DNA of 64,000 nt. Source: an uncultured Bacteroidales bacterium (GTDB lineage Bacteria; Bacteroidota; Bacteroidia; Bacteroidales; Paludibacteraceae). The notes under the pieces are model-generated. The model ran no database searches. It saw nothing but the letters and a program-made list of their open reading frames with translations, and was not told the origin of the DNA. The position numbers and the translations under genes were made by a program. Positions 9,938-19,381 of the stretch are shown here, piece after piece. Position 1 is the stretch's first letter. Every line of letters starts with the position of its first letter. The stretch spans positions 54,860 to 118,859 of the forward strand of contig CACZCR010000005.1 in NCBI GenBank assembly GCA_902779705.1, read 5' to 3'.

Positions 9938-10833
9938 TTCGCTCTCGTATAGTCATAATAGCTCTTCTACTGTCAGCCGCAATACAAGCGCAGCACTATA
10001 TGGAAGTCGGTCTTAAAGCCGGCCTGGCAGGCTGGAGTGGGCACACCAATTATGTGCAACCCATGCCTGATCTGCATGCGGGATTGGATATCGCCTATAC
10101 CTACCACTCACCCCAAGGCTTAGGCTACCGCGTAGGACTGACTCTTGACCGCCATCAGGCTGCCTTTGGCAAAAACAACTATGAAGACTCATACCAAACG
10201 ATTGACGTCGATAAACAACTGATGCAAATAGACTATACCATCGGCCGTCTCAAGGAGAGTTATGCTATATGGTCTGTAGGTGTTCCCGTTCAATTATCCT
10301 TTACTTGGGAACGGTTCAGCCTATACGCAGGCCCTAAAATCGTCTTTCCGTTCTCAGCCTCATGGCAAGAGGCCGCTTCTAATGCAGCCCTTTCGGTCTA
10401 TTATCCGGAATACGACAACCGCATATACGACTCTTATCCGTTGGCAGCTTCGCCCGATTTCACCGAACAAGCAGAAGGCAAACTGTCAATGCCGAAGATG
10501 CAATGGTGGCTATCTGCAGAGTTGAACTATTCAATTCCGCTTGAGATCCCCTCTCGACGTGTATATTCCTTCCTGACCATCGGTGCATATTTTGACTACT
10601 CGTTCTCGCCGTGGCCCTTCGAGAAAACAGACACACGATCACTCATTATGCTCACAGACACCCGTGACGGATTCCCCTTACAACGAACGCTTGCACCTGT
10701 GATGAGCAGTAACCGTCAACAACAAGCGCTCGTAGATCGTGCACAACTATTCGATGTCGGCATACGTGTAGCGTACGCCATCTCACCCTTCCAGCCCCTT
10801 AAGCGTAATGCCTCCAATTGCCATTGTTGGTAA
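9934..10833 (+). CDS. Outer-membrane beta-barrel protein (PorT-like fold)
   Basis: A 299-residue protein. The ATG at 9934 overlaps the upstream TGA (ATGA), indicating translational coupling to the 1593-residue exported protein. The signal peptide is MIRSRIVIIALLLSAAIQAQ. The rest alternates hydrophobic and polar residues as barrel strands do (YMEVGLKAGLAGW, LHAGLDIAYTY, GLGYRVGLTLDRH, FSLYAGPKIVFPFSA, FLTIGAYFDYSFSPW). It resembles the barrel portion of the OmpA protein at 19382-21601. The coupling suggests it anchors or helps export the upstream protein, but this is inference. An earlier in-frame ATG (9910) lies inside the upstream gene and lacks a signal peptide at the proper position. Confidence 0.75.
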   Translation: MIRSRIVIIALLLSAAIQAQHYMEVGLKAGLAGWSGHTNYVQPMPDLHAGLDIAYTYHSPQGLGYRVGLTLDRHQAAFGKNNYEDSYQTIDVDKQLMQIDYTIGRLKESYAIWSVGVPVQLSFTWERFSLYAGPKIVFPFSASWQEAASNAALSVYYPEYDNRIYDSYPLAASPDFTEQAEGKLSMPKMQWWLSAELNYSIPLEIPSRRVYSFLTIGAYFDYSFSPWPFEKTDTRSLIMLTDTRDGFPLQRTLAPVMSSNRQQQALVDRAQLFDVGIRVAYAISPFQPLKRNASNCHCW

Positions 10834-10883
10834 AGGGTATATCATCATTTTCTGATGATATTGGCTGCAATTTTGCAAAATTA

Positions 10884-10915
10884 TTTGCATATGTGGCATA
10901 TTTTTTGTACCTTTG
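10884..10915 (+). promoter_or_regulatory. Promoter of the amidase gene
   Basis: TTTG (10884-10887) and TACCTTTG (10908-10915) are separated by 20 bp, followed 16 bp later by the ATG at 10932. The upstream in-frame ATG at 10818 would place the promoter inside the gene, so 10932 is preferred. Confidence 0.88.
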
Positions 10916-10931
10916 CAGGCGGATAAGGAAA

Positions 10932-12014
10932 ATGAAATACCATATGCAAAGAAAGTATATTTTTTATATAGCTATTGTTGCTTTCTTGACAAGTAGCATA
11001 ACAACGCCGACGTATGCACAGAAGAGTGGGGCCAAGAAACCTTTTACCGTAGTTATTGATGCCGGTCACGGAGGCAAAGACCCCGGTGCCATCGGCAAAA
11101 TCTTAAGAGAGAAAGATCTCAACCTCACGGTCGCAATGCTGACCGGTAAAATGATCAAAGAGAAATATCCGGAAGTCAACGTCGTCTATACGCGCCAAAC
11201 GGATATCTTCCTTCCCCTCCAAGAGCGTGCTAATATAGTCAACCGCAACAATGCCAACTTGTTCATCTGTATCCATACCAACGCCTCTTCCGGTGCCGCA
11301 GCTCGTGGCGCTGAGACCTATGTGCTCGGTACAGAGAAAATGTCTACAAACCTGGATGTAGCGATGCGTGAGAACTCGGTTATCCAACTCGAGGCTGACT
11401 ACCAAACCAACTACCAGGGCTTCGATCCGCGTTCCGTGGACTCGTATATCATGTTCGAACTGATGCAGAACAACTATATGGACCAGTCGCTCAAGTATGC
11501 CGAGAACGTCCAGAAACAGATAGTGAGCAAGCTGCCTATCCCTAACCGTGGTGTGCGCCAAGCCGCCTTCTGGGTGCTGCTTAAATCCGCTTGCCCGAGT
11601 GTGCTCTTCGAGATGGGCTTTATCTCCAATCCGGAAGAAGAGCGCTATCTGGCCAACTCTGAAAACCAGGCGACTATAGCGCGCGCCCTGTGCGATGCGT
11701 TCACCAATTTCTACAAGCCTGCCGCCAAACCAGAATCACCGGTCATCGAACAGCCGCAAGACTCTGTGCCGCAGACGGCCCAAACTGCACCCGCAGAACT
11801 CCCGCAGATCAAATATGGCGTCCAAATATGTGCATCCAAAACACCGCTCAAGGCCAATGATCCGCGATTCAAAGGCCAAGAGACCAAACATTTCCATGTC
11901 AACGGCTGGTATAAGTACTATATCGGAGAATATACTTCCGAGAAAGATGCCATGACTCGCATGAAGGAACTCAAAAAACTCTTCCCCGATTGCTGGGTAG
12001 TTACCATCAAGTAA
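10932..12014 (+). CDS. N-acetylmuramoyl-L-alanine amidase (Amidase_3) with C-terminal SPOR-like domain
   Basis: A 360-residue exported enzyme that cleaves the amide bond between muramic acid and the stem peptide of peptidoglycan, as AmiABC do in daughter-cell separation. A signal/anchor segment (YIFYIAIVAFLTSSI) precedes the zinc-dependent catalytic domain at about 45-265: VIDAGHGGKDPGAIG (first His), FICIHTNASS (second His) and VLFEMGFISN (catalytic Glu). A proline- and glutamine-rich linker follows. The C-terminus (IKYGVQICAS, WYKYYIGEY, FPDCWVVTIK) resembles a SPOR peptidoglycan-binding domain that would direct it to the septum. The MlaD-like gene starts 31 bp downstream. Confidence 0.93.
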   Translation: MKYHMQRKYIFYIAIVAFLTSSITTPTYAQKSGAKKPFTVVIDAGHGGKDPGAIGKILREKDLNLTVAMLTGKMIKEKYPEVNVVYTRQTDIFLPLQERANIVNRNNANLFICIHTNASSGAAARGAETYVLGTEKMSTNLDVAMRENSVIQLEADYQTNYQGFDPRSVDSYIMFELMQNNYMDQSLKYAENVQKQIVSKLPIPNRGVRQAAFWVLLKSACPSVLFEMGFISNPEEERYLANSENQATIARALCDAFTNFYKPAAKPESPVIEQPQDSVPQTAQTAPAELPQIKYGVQICASKTPLKANDPRFKGQETKHFHVNGWYKYYIGEYTSEKDAMTRMKELKKLFPDCWVVTIK

Positions 12015-12045
12015 AAACATCACGCACTAAACATACACAACAGAT

Positions 12046-12996
12046 ATGAAATATCAACGCGAAATCAAAGTCGGAGTACTGGCTATCATATGCCTCTTCT
12101 TGCTCTTCTTCGGATTCAATTTCCTCAAAGGAGTCAATATCTTCTCCTCTACATATAGTTTCAAGGGCAAGTTTGTCCGTGCTAACGGCCTCGAAGAACA
12201 GGCTGCCGTCTATATCAAAGGCTACAAAGTAGGCCAAGTGGAGGATATAGAGTACGATTTTACGGCAGACAGCTCGTTCCTCGTTACTATCTCCATTCAC
12301 CACGACATCGATCTGCCTAAAGGCACACAAATGGTGCTCATCCAGGACGGACTGATGGGAGGCGGAGCGATCGAACTGCGTGTGCCGGCCGGTACCTATG
12401 ACGACCTCTACGCCTCAGGCAGTATGCTGCCCACAGCTATCGAACCGGGACTGGTGGATCAACTGCAGAACGATCTGCTGGCTAAACTGTCATCGGCCGT
12501 CTCCGGCGCAGACACCCTCATAGCCAATGTCAATGCACAATTGGCGGACAACCACCTCTACAATGCACTCGCCAACGTAGACCAAGTATCAGCCGATCTG
12601 ACCAATGTCTCCAAGGATGCCAAACAAATGATGGCGACCGACGTGCCACACCTGATGCATAGCGCACAAAACACCGTGGATGGACTCAAAGGTTCGGTCA
12701 ACGATATCAACCACTTCACCCGCCAACTCGATCGCGTCGATCTGCCGGCTACAATCGCCCGTGTAGACACAACCCTGGAGCACGTGGACGGAGCAGTATC
12801 ACAGATAGATGGCCTCATAAGTGATGTCCGCTCTACCGATGGCACAATTGGCAATCTCATCTACTCGCGTACACTATACAACGATATAGATAGTACCGTG
12901 GTCTCGGCAGACTCCTTACTACGCGACCTCAAGGCTAACCCCAAACGGTACGTACATTTCTCGCTGTTTGGACCTAGAGAAAAGAAGAAGAAGTAA
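12046..12996 (+). CDS. MlaD/MCE-family phospholipid-transport substrate-binding protein
   Basis: A 316-residue protein with one N-terminal membrane anchor (KVGVLAIICLFLLFFGFNFLKG) and an MCE domain at about 35-115 (YSFKGKFVRANGLEEQAAVYIKG, GQVEDI, LMGGGAIELR). A long helical periplasmic C-terminus with heptad-like patterns follows (about 140-290). MCE proteins form hexameric rings that carry lipids between the inner and outer membranes together with an MlaE permease and MlaF ATPase, neither of which is in this window. It is probably co-transcribed with the amidase upstream. The next gene starts 4 bp after its stop. Confidence 0.9.
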   Translation: MKYQREIKVGVLAIICLFLLFFGFNFLKGVNIFSSTYSFKGKFVRANGLEEQAAVYIKGYKVGQVEDIEYDFTADSSFLVTISIHHDIDLPKGTQMVLIQDGLMGGGAIELRVPAGTYDDLYASGSMLPTAIEPGLVDQLQNDLLAKLSSAVSGADTLIANVNAQLADNHLYNALANVDQVSADLTNVSKDAKQMMATDVPHLMHSAQNTVDGLKGSVNDINHFTRQLDRVDLPATIARVDTTLEHVDGAVSQIDGLISDVRSTDGTIGNLIYSRTLYNDIDSTVVSADSLLRDLKANPKRYVHFSLFGPREKKKK

Positions 12997-13000
12997 TACT

Positions 13001-14386
13001 ATGAAATATTTTCTTGCAATCATTGGCGGCGGACCTGCAGGATACACCGCTGCCGAAAAGGCTTCCAAAGCCGGCAAAGATGTGATCCTGTTTGAGCAAA
13101 ACGCTGTTGGTGGTACATGCCTCAACGTGGGTTGTATCCCTACCAAGTCGCTCCTGTACGGTGCCAAGCAGTACTACAATGCTACCCATGCACAGAAATA
13201 CGGCGTTACCGCAGAGAACGTGGCCTTCGACTTCGCTGCCATGCAGAAACGTAAGACCATCGTAGTGCGCAAACTCGTAGCAGGTATCAAACAGCGTCTC
13301 AACAACGAACATTGTACACTCGTCTCCGGCTTTGCCCAAGTGGAGAATCGTACCGATGAAATGGTCACAATCTCCTGTAATGGCGAGATCTACGAAGCCG
13401 AGAACCTCATGATCTGTACAGGTTCTACCAACTTCGTACCACCTATCCCAGGCATCCAGGATAATCCTGCCGTCTGGGATAGTACCGACGCATTGGCTGC
13501 TACCGAACTGCCTAAATCGATCATTATTGTTGGAGGAGGTGTCATCGGTATGGAGTTTGCCACCCTATATCACGAACTCGGCGTCCCTGTTACAGTCATT
13601 GAAGCGCTGCCTACCATTCTGCCCAACTTAGACCAAGAAGTGGTAGCTGTACTTGCAGACAAATACAAGAAGGCAGGTATCAACATCCTCACGTCCACCA
13701 AGGTAGAATCTATTGATGGAGGTAAAGTGACCGCCAATGGCGAAGTTTACGAGGCAGAGAAGATATTGATAAGTGTAGGCAGACGAGCCAACCTAAAAGG
13801 CTTAGAGGCCCTCAATGACCTCGAACTAAACCGTGGAGCAATCATTATTGACGATTTTGGCAAAACCAACCTTCCTAATGTCTATGCTTGCGGCGATGTT
13901 ACCGGCAAGATCATGTTGGCCCATGTTGCTTCTCGTCAGGCTGAAGTGGCTGTGGGACGAATGCTCAAACAGATCCCACTTCAGCGCATCGCCTACAACG
14001 CCATACCATCTGTTGTCTATACCAACCCCGAGATCGCTTCCGTAGGAATGACTGAGCAACAAGTGCGTGATTTCTATACCGAGATGGAAGGAGAGGCCGG
14101 ACTGGCCAAGGCGGGTGGAGTAGAGCACTTCTACGAAGTCAAAAAGCTGCCAATGACCTTCTCCGGACGCTTTATGGCAGAGAATGAAGGCGAGACAGGA
14201 CTCTGCAAAATGATTGTAGATAGCCGTCAGCATACAATCTTAGGCGTGCATATGATCGGTAACCCCTGTTCCGAGTTTATCGGCGCTGCCAGTGTGGCTG
14301 TACGTATGGGCTATACAGTCCCTGAACTGGAGCAAGTGATTTTCCCGCATCCTACAGTGAGCGAGATCCTGCACGAGGTCTTGTAA
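13001..14386 (+). CDS. lpdA: Dihydrolipoyl dehydrogenase
   Basis: A 461-residue FAD-dependent oxidoreductase; the E3 component of 2-oxoacid dehydrogenase or glycine-cleavage complexes. An N-terminal FAD-binding GGGPAG motif is followed by the redox-active disulfide GGTCLNVGCIPTK (Cys40, Cys45), a second dinucleotide-binding motif (IIVGGGVIGMEF) for NAD and the C-terminal dimer domain ending HPTVSEILHEVL, which carries the catalytic His-Glu pair. The ATG at 13001 is chosen since the longer frame from 12968 overlaps the end of the MlaD gene and adds nothing conserved. No E1/E2 partner genes are nearby. The MATE gene follows after 16 bp. Confidence 0.95.
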   Translation: MKYFLAIIGGGPAGYTAAEKASKAGKDVILFEQNAVGGTCLNVGCIPTKSLLYGAKQYYNATHAQKYGVTAENVAFDFAAMQKRKTIVVRKLVAGIKQRLNNEHCTLVSGFAQVENRTDEMVTISCNGEIYEAENLMICTGSTNFVPPIPGIQDNPAVWDSTDALAATELPKSIIIVGGGVIGMEFATLYHELGVPVTVIEALPTILPNLDQEVVAVLADKYKKAGINILTSTKVESIDGGKVTANGEVYEAEKILISVGRRANLKGLEALNDLELNRGAIIIDDFGKTNLPNVYACGDVTGKIMLAHVASRQAEVAVGRMLKQIPLQRIAYNAIPSVVYTNPEIASVGMTEQQVRDFYTEMEGEAGLAKAGGVEHFYEVKKLPMTFSGRFMAENEGETGLCKMIVDSRQHTILGVHMIGNPCSEFIGAASVAVRMGYTVPELEQVIFPHPTVSEILHEVL

Positions 14387-14402
14387 AGCGAAAAGAAAAT
14401 AG

Positions 14403-15725
14403 GTGAATAAGCGTATTCTGCAATTAGCCATACCCAGTATTCTGGCCAATATCACCATACCGCTTGTCGGTGTGGTCGATACCGCCATTGTCGGGCATAT
14501 ATCCGATGCATCGGCCATCGGAGGTATCGCTATTGGTACTATGCTTTTCGACCTGCTATACTGGAACTTCGGCTTTCTGCGTATAGGTACCAGCGGAATG
14601 ACGGCGCAAGCCTTAGGACGGGGGGATTCCAAAGAGTGCGCCAAACTACTCACCCAAAGTCTTGGTATTGTAGCTGTTGCTACACTGGCTATCTGGCTGC
14701 TACAATGGCTGTTCGTCACCTTGGCCTTAGCCTGCGTGCCTTGTTCGCCCGAGGTAGCTCAGTTTGCACGGCAGTATTTCTTTATCCGTATATGGGCCGC
14801 TCCCGCTACACTGAGCATCTTTGCACTCAAAGGATGGCTCATTGGTATGCAAAACACAATCTCACCTATGGCGATCGATATAGTGGTCAATGTCGTCAAT
14901 ATGGTGGTTAGTTACGTGCTGGCCGTATATAGCCCGTTGGGCCCTATGGGAGTGGCTTACGGAACGCTGGTAGCACAGTACACGGGATTGATACTGGGTA
15001 TCATACTCTTGGTGTGGCACTATCGTGACATTCTGCGAGGCACACCGGTAATGGCCGTACTGCGCGACTTTTCATCCATGAGACGCTTGCTGGTGTTGAA
15101 CGGCAATCTGTTTATCCGCAGTCTATGCTTCATGGTGGTCTATGTCGGCTTTACGTCCTTAGCCAGCCGTTATGGCGATACCGAACTGGCCGTGAGTGCG
15201 ATCTTGATGAAACTGTTTATGCTCTTCTCCTATTTTGTGGATGGTTTTGCCTACGCCGGAGAAGCGTTGGTTGGGAAAGCCTATGGCGAGATTCAGATAT
15301 CGGACAATATAGATCACCAGAAATCCGAACTATCCAAGATTGTACGCCTGCTCTTCGAATGGAGTATAGGTGTCGGAGTGCTGTTTACGATTGTCTATGC
15401 TATCTGGGGAAACGAATGTATCGCCCTAATCACTTCAGACCAAACAGTATTGGCACATGCGGTGCCATATATCGGCTGGCTGATTGCTATGCCTATCGTC
15501 AGTACATTGGCCTTTATGTGGGACGGCGTCTATGTGGGCGCTACAGCAGGCCTGCAGATCCGTAACTCAATGATCTGGGCAGCCCTTAGTTTTGTGGCAT
15601 GCTATCTGGCCACTTATTCCTGGGCCGGCGTCCAATCCATCTATATCGCCTATTTCGCCCATCTCGTCGCACGAGTAGTCTATTTGACTATCCAGTGGCG
15701 TCCCTTAACCCAAAAGATCGCATAA
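14403..15725 (+). CDS. MATE-family multidrug/toxin exporter (DinF-like)
   Basis: A 440-residue polytopic inner-membrane protein with about 12 predicted helices, starting at a GTG codon (MNKRILQLAIPSILANITIPL). The first helix carries VGVVDTAIVGHI, and the later segments LRIGTSGMTAQALGRGD and SILMKLF-type helices are typical of the DinF branch of MATE antiporters, which exchange cations for drugs or metabolites. Family length is normal. It follows lpdA closely and is followed by the convergent tRNA-Val transcription unit. The substrate cannot be predicted. Confidence 0.92.
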   Translation: MNKRILQLAIPSILANITIPLVGVVDTAIVGHISDASAIGGIAIGTMLFDLLYWNFGFLRIGTSGMTAQALGRGDSKECAKLLTQSLGIVAVATLAIWLLQWLFVTLALACVPCSPEVAQFARQYFFIRIWAAPATLSIFALKGWLIGMQNTISPMAIDIVVNVVNMVVSYVLAVYSPLGPMGVAYGTLVAQYTGLILGIILLVWHYRDILRGTPVMAVLRDFSSMRRLLVLNGNLFIRSLCFMVVYVGFTSLASRYGDTELAVSAILMKLFMLFSYFVDGFAYAGEALVGKAYGEIQISDNIDHQKSELSKIVRLLFEWSIGVGVLFTIVYAIWGNECIALITSDQTVLAHAVPYIGWLIAMPIVSTLAFMWDGVYVGATAGLQIRNSMIWAALSFVACYLATYSWAGVQSIYIAYFAHLVARVVYLTIQWRPLTQKIA

Positions 15726-15765
15726 CGGCGGAGAATCCAGACCGGACTGCAGAGAGAATTGGGCA

Positions 15766-15791
15766 CAAAAAAAGAGGTCGTTTGACCTCTT
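15766..15791 (-). terminator. Rho-independent terminator of the tRNA-Val unit
   Basis: An 8-bp perfect stem AAGAGGTC/GACCTCTT (15772-15779 with 15784-15791) with loop GTTT. On the minus strand it is followed by seven U residues. It lies 8 nt after the 3' end of the tRNA, and may also stop the convergent MATE transcript. Confidence 0.85.
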
Positions 15792-15798
15792 CTTTTCG

Positions 15799-15873
15799 TG
15801 GGCGTTTACGGATTCGAACCGCAGACCCTCTGCTTGTAAGGCAGATGCTCTAAACCAGCTGAGCTAAACGCCC
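15799..15873 (-). tRNA. tRNA-Val (anticodon UAC)
   Basis: Minus-strand cloverleaf. The 7-bp acceptor GGGCGTT pairs with AACGCCC. D-arm GCTCAGCTGGTTTAGAGC. Anticodon stem TCTGC/GCAGA with loop CTTACAA gives anticodon UAC (codon GUA). T-arm GCGGTTCGAATCCGT. Discriminator A; no encoded CCA. It has its own promoter (15941-15972) and a terminator directly downstream. Confidence 0.95.
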
Positions 15874-15940
15874 TCTTTTTCAAAAGCGATTAATTTAATC
15901 GTTTTTTTCGAGAATCACTCTCTCGATTCAAAAGCGAGTG

Positions 15941-15972
15941 CAAAGGTACTGCTTTTTTTTGACATACGCAAA
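15941..15972 (-). promoter_or_regulatory. Promoter of tRNA-Val
   Basis: On the minus strand, TTTG (15969-15972, within TTTGCGTATGTC) and TACCTTTG (15941-15948) are separated by 20 bp. It overlaps the region just after the PAP2 gene stop. Confidence 0.85.
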
Positions 15973-15977
15973 TTTTT

Positions 15978-16655
15978 TCACACTTTTTTTTCAAAAAAAT
16001 GCATTTTATACCATTTTTTGGCTTCCAAAGGGCGAAAAAGAACCCAAATAAGGGTAGAAACAGCCATTCCTACTACCAAACCGGCCAAAACATCGGCCGT
16101 GAAATGTTGACTCAGATAGATACGACTATATCCGCCCAAAGCGGCAAGTGCAAATAGCAGAATCTGAACCAGAGAACCAGGTATCCTGGATATCTTAGGG
16201 TTACTGGTCAGCAAAATACACGCCACAAAAGCCAAAGCAAAAAAACTGGTTGTATGTCCGGATGGGAACGAATACCAGTGGTTCATGCGTACTCCTTCCA
16301 CCAACGGCAGTTGTATATCCGGCAAATGTTGCGCAAACCATGTAACCGGTCGTGGTGCATTGATTATATGTTTGAATAGCTGCGTTGTCAACGCTGTTCC
16401 TGCCATACACGCCGAAGCCATAACACCGTCTCCTACACGTCCGAAGAGCAAAAGCAGTACGCACACAACATATGGAAACCATTCCGCCACGGTGGTATAA
16501 TACGTATAGAATATATCGCGCGCGGGCGTATGACGATCACAGAGCCACAAATGCAGCTCTCCCTTAGGCACCAAAACGAGCGCTAAGCCCATACTCAAAG
16601 CGAGTAGTAGGCTTAGCGCGATAAAGATACTATTTTGTCGAAACAACGACTTCAT
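15978..16655 (-). CDS. PAP2-family membrane phosphatase
   Basis: A 225-residue integral membrane protein with about five to six helices and the three acid-phosphatase signature motifs: KHIINAPRP (KX6RP), PSGHTTSF (PSGH) and SRIYLSQHFTADVLAG (SRX5HX3D). Family members dephosphorylate undecaprenyl pyrophosphate, phosphatidate or lipid A at the outer face of the inner membrane. Its start codon overlaps the stop of the upstream 901-residue gene by one base, so it is likely the last gene of a four-gene operon beginning near 24.3 kb. The substrate is not determinable from sequence. Confidence 0.93.
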   Translation of the reverse strand: MKSLFRQNSIFIALSLLLALSMGLALVLVPKGELHLWLCDRHTPARDIFYTYYTTVAEWFPYVVCVLLLLFGRVGDGVMASACMAGTALTTQLFKHIINAPRPVTWFAQHLPDIQLPLVEGVRMNHWYSFPSGHTTSFFALAFVACILLTSNPKISRIPGSLVQILLFALAALGGYSRIYLSQHFTADVLAGLVVGMAVSTLIWVLFRPLEAKKWYKMHFFEKKV

Positions 16656-19360
16656 TATTGTACACGTACTCCGTACGAGTTGTAGATGTGTCCGTCACGC
16701 TCAATATAGAGGTGTTGGTCAATCAGTGTCTTGCGTACAGCAGGAGCATTGTTCTGCTCTACGGTATAGTCATCCACATGATCGATCACTTTCTCACACG
16801 AAGGCATCACTATGCCATCAGCACGTGTCAATACTACATAATAGGTATCATTCAGCACGAATGGCTCTGCTGAGTGATAAACAGATCCTGTCGCACCCAC
16901 AATCGGCTCGCCATTATGATACCACTGGTAGCCCGTGAAGTTATAACCCGTGTTGTTGTATACTGCCAATACGTTGTTGAACTTATATGCAAACACAGAC
17001 GCCGGATAGTAAACTGTCAGGTTGATAGGGAAGGTCAGAGTGCGCTCACAGATAGTGTCCTCTACCGTGATCTGAGCATTGTAGATACCCGGTATCAGTT
17101 GATCGGTCGGCAGCGATATCACGCCTGCGTTAGGCGTCACAATCGCATTGGTCGTACCGCAAATAAAGTGGGTCTCTCCGATATCACCCTTGTTGTAGAT
17201 ATACGGGATATCAAACAAGTCACCCGGACAAATATGCTGGTTGTCTGCATTATTCGGGATCTCCATATCCAGACAGGTAATGATGCGCAGGTGGCATGTG
17301 ATAGTAGAGTCACATCCCGATGCATTAGCCTTAGGCAGCGTCCATGTCACGTCTTGCGAACGATCATAAGTCACGCCGTTGAGCGTATAACTGTCTTGTG
17401 CTACATGGTTGTACTCAGAGCTGGACTCAACACCATATTCTACCAATGTGATTACTACAGAGTCACAATTATACTCCTTGGTGACTATACGAGACATCTC
17501 GCCGGTATATCCCTCTGCTTGACATTCAAAGCTGCGATGATAGATCGTATCCGGACGCGTTACATAGAACGAGAAATGAACCTTACCCAGGTAATTGTTG
17601 CTCTGATCGGTACATACTTGACGGCCATACAACTCTGCTGCTACGTCATACCAACCCGGTACATCGTAGATATGGCTTGTCTGAGGCTCGCCTTGATACT
17701 CTGTTGTACCGTCACCGAAGTCCCAGTTCACTTGACTGATCTCATCCGTTCCTACTCTGGCGTCAAACTGGATCTCACTACCTTCACAATAAGTAGTATT
17801 GCTGATATAGCCGTCCGTATAGGTTTCGCCATTGACGTTCACACCTTGCTCTACAGCAGCCGAACCTGCCGAATATGCATAGGACTCGTCATCGCCGTTA
17901 CCATATACTGTAGCAATAAAGCCCTTAGGGTTGGACAGGCGGAAGACGTTGTACTTATCTGTACTAGCCGTACCAATCTTAGCGCGTGCGTATGAGTACG
18001 CAGGATTGCCTGGAACGGGTTGCCAAACCAACAAGTTGGTCTTATCCAATGTATTGACTCCAAACATAGCTGTCAGCTTGGTGTCATTACATGTAGCGGT
18101 CTCTGTTACTACATTCAGGAAGTGGTCCTTAGTCTTACTTGTATAACAGGTACCGAAAGTGATCTGACCGATCTTCTGCTGAATAGGGGATACCCATACA
18201 GACGACGGGTCACCCTGACCACTGACAATCTCACTGCCGGAACTTCCTGCATACGAGTTACCGGTGTCATAGCTGAATACAGCACAAGGACAGCTTGTCT
18301 CTATATACGCAGCGTCAGCCGTCACAACAAGGTCAATCGGTTTGGTGCCGGGATTCTTGCCATTTGGGTCACTAGGACCTTGCAACATGATATAGTAGGT
18401 CTCGCCCTCGTTGATGATCGCTTGCGTATAGCCGTCTACCTTGATCTCTGTGCCGCGTTGTGTAGCGGTGATACCGATCAAGTTACCATTCTTCTCCAGC
18501 GAGCGGGTAACAATAAACTGCGTACCCCAATACTCAACCGGCATAGCTTGCTCAAACAAACAGTCACGGGCTGCAATATTTGTCGGTATATTGGTCAGAG
18601 GTATACCGTTAAATACCGCTATCTTCTTGCCGTTCCTAGCGATAATATGCGTACCACTCAGCTGTTTATCGGCTTGACTCATCACGTAGTAGGTCTGTCC
18701 TTTCTGGAGTGTGATCGTATACAGCGAACTGTGATTGTCATAGGTGGTACCATTAGGGATAATATCCACTTTTGTATTATCCTCTGTTGCCAAAATAGTG
18801 ATCATAGACACCGTATTGGAGAAATCACTTTTGACAATCGGCCAATAGTCCTGGGTGTAATACTCACTACCGATAGCGGTGACAGGCAAAATGTTGGCGG
18901 CATCCATCGAGTTGGTCGAACTCAGGATCACATATACCGACACCTCTTCGGTAGCGGTGATATGCAGTCCATAGTTGTTGGTAGCGCCAACTAGATTGCT
19001 CACAGTACTGGCATTGTTCGCATCCACAGGATACCATTTGCTGGCATCCATCGGCACTTTGATCAAACCTTGAGTCGGATCAGTCTGCGAAGTTGTGCCA
19101 TTACCAAACTCGTTCCATGAACCTGCAGCCACTTTTTGGGTGATGTTGATCGCATTGTTCACGCCGCCTTCGATATGCACTTCACATGCTTTCTCTGCTG
19201 AAACAGCGATGTACGGCGTAGCGGTTGCTTTGTTAGGCGAGCACACAATGGTCGAACTTACCCAGAACTCTTTGCCTTGCGTCGAAGACTGTCCCCATAC
19301 AGGAGCAGACATCCAGGCAAATAGTGCTACAAGCAATAATGATTGAATTTGCTTTTTCAT
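16655..19360 (-). CDS. Large exported protein with IgGFc-binding-like domain, PKD domain and T9SS-like tail
   Basis: A 901-residue protein. Signal peptide LLLVALFAWMSAPVWGQ. Residues about 25-500 resemble the IgGFc-binding N-terminal domain (GKEFWVSSTIVCS, ITILATEDNTKVDIIP, KKIAVFNGIPLTNIP, VEYWGTQFIVTRSLE). A PKD domain lies near 535-600 (INWDFGDGTTEY-like, HIYDVPGWYDVAAELY). Cys-containing repeats follow (SFECQAEGYTG, GCDSTITCHLR). The C-terminus (KTLIDQHLYIERDGHIYNSYGVRV) is the short tail seen on many exported Bacteroidales proteins and likely a T9SS sorting signal. It is a paralogue in layout of the 880-residue protein two genes upstream, with the OmpA-family gene between them. Ligand unknown. 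Confidence 0.85.
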   Translation of the reverse strand: MKKQIQSLLLVALFAWMSAPVWGQSSTQGKEFWVSSTIVCSPNKATATPYIAVSAEKACEVHIEGGVNNAINITQKVAAGSWNEFGNGTTSQTDPTQGLIKVPMDASKWYPVDANNASTVSNLVGATNNYGLHITATEEVSVYVILSSTNSMDAANILPVTAIGSEYYTQDYWPIVKSDFSNTVSMITILATEDNTKVDIIPNGTTYDNHSSLYTITLQKGQTYYVMSQADKQLSGTHIIARNGKKIAVFNGIPLTNIPTNIAARDCLFEQAMPVEYWGTQFIVTRSLEKNGNLIGITATQRGTEIKVDGYTQAIINEGETYYIMLQGPSDPNGKNPGTKPIDLVVTADAAYIETSCPCAVFSYDTGNSYAGSSGSEIVSGQGDPSSVWVSPIQQKIGQITFGTCYTSKTKDHFLNVVTETATCNDTKLTAMFGVNTLDKTNLLVWQPVPGNPAYSYARAKIGTASTDKYNVFRLSNPKGFIATVYGNGDDESYAYSAGSAAVEQGVNVNGETYTDGYISNTTYCEGSEIQFDARVGTDEISQVNWDFGDGTTEYQGEPQTSHIYDVPGWYDVAAELYGRQVCTDQSNNYLGKVHFSFYVTRPDTIYHRSFECQAEGYTGEMSRIVTKEYNCDSVVITLVEYGVESSSEYNHVAQDSYTLNGVTYDRSQDVTWTLPKANASGCDSTITCHLRIITCLDMEIPNNADNQHICPGDLFDIPYIYNKGDIGETHFICGTTNAIVTPNAGVISLPTDQLIPGIYNAQITVEDTICERTLTFPINLTVYYPASVFAYKFNNVLAVYNNTGYNFTGYQWYHNGEPIVGATGSVYHSAEPFVLNDTYYVVLTRADGIVMPSCEKVIDHVDDYTVEQNNAPAVRKTLIDQHLYIERDGHIYNSYGVRVQ

Positions 19361-19381
19361 ATATTCTGTTGTATTTGATTC

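Noticed and set aside
10818..10931. N-terminal extension of the amidase
   Set aside because: It contains the promoter (10884-10915) and would bury the signal peptide; the start at 10932 is better.
16874..18994. Overlapping plus-strand open frames of 373 and 324 codons
   Set aside because: Antisense to the 901-residue exported protein; no promoter, signal peptide or domain.
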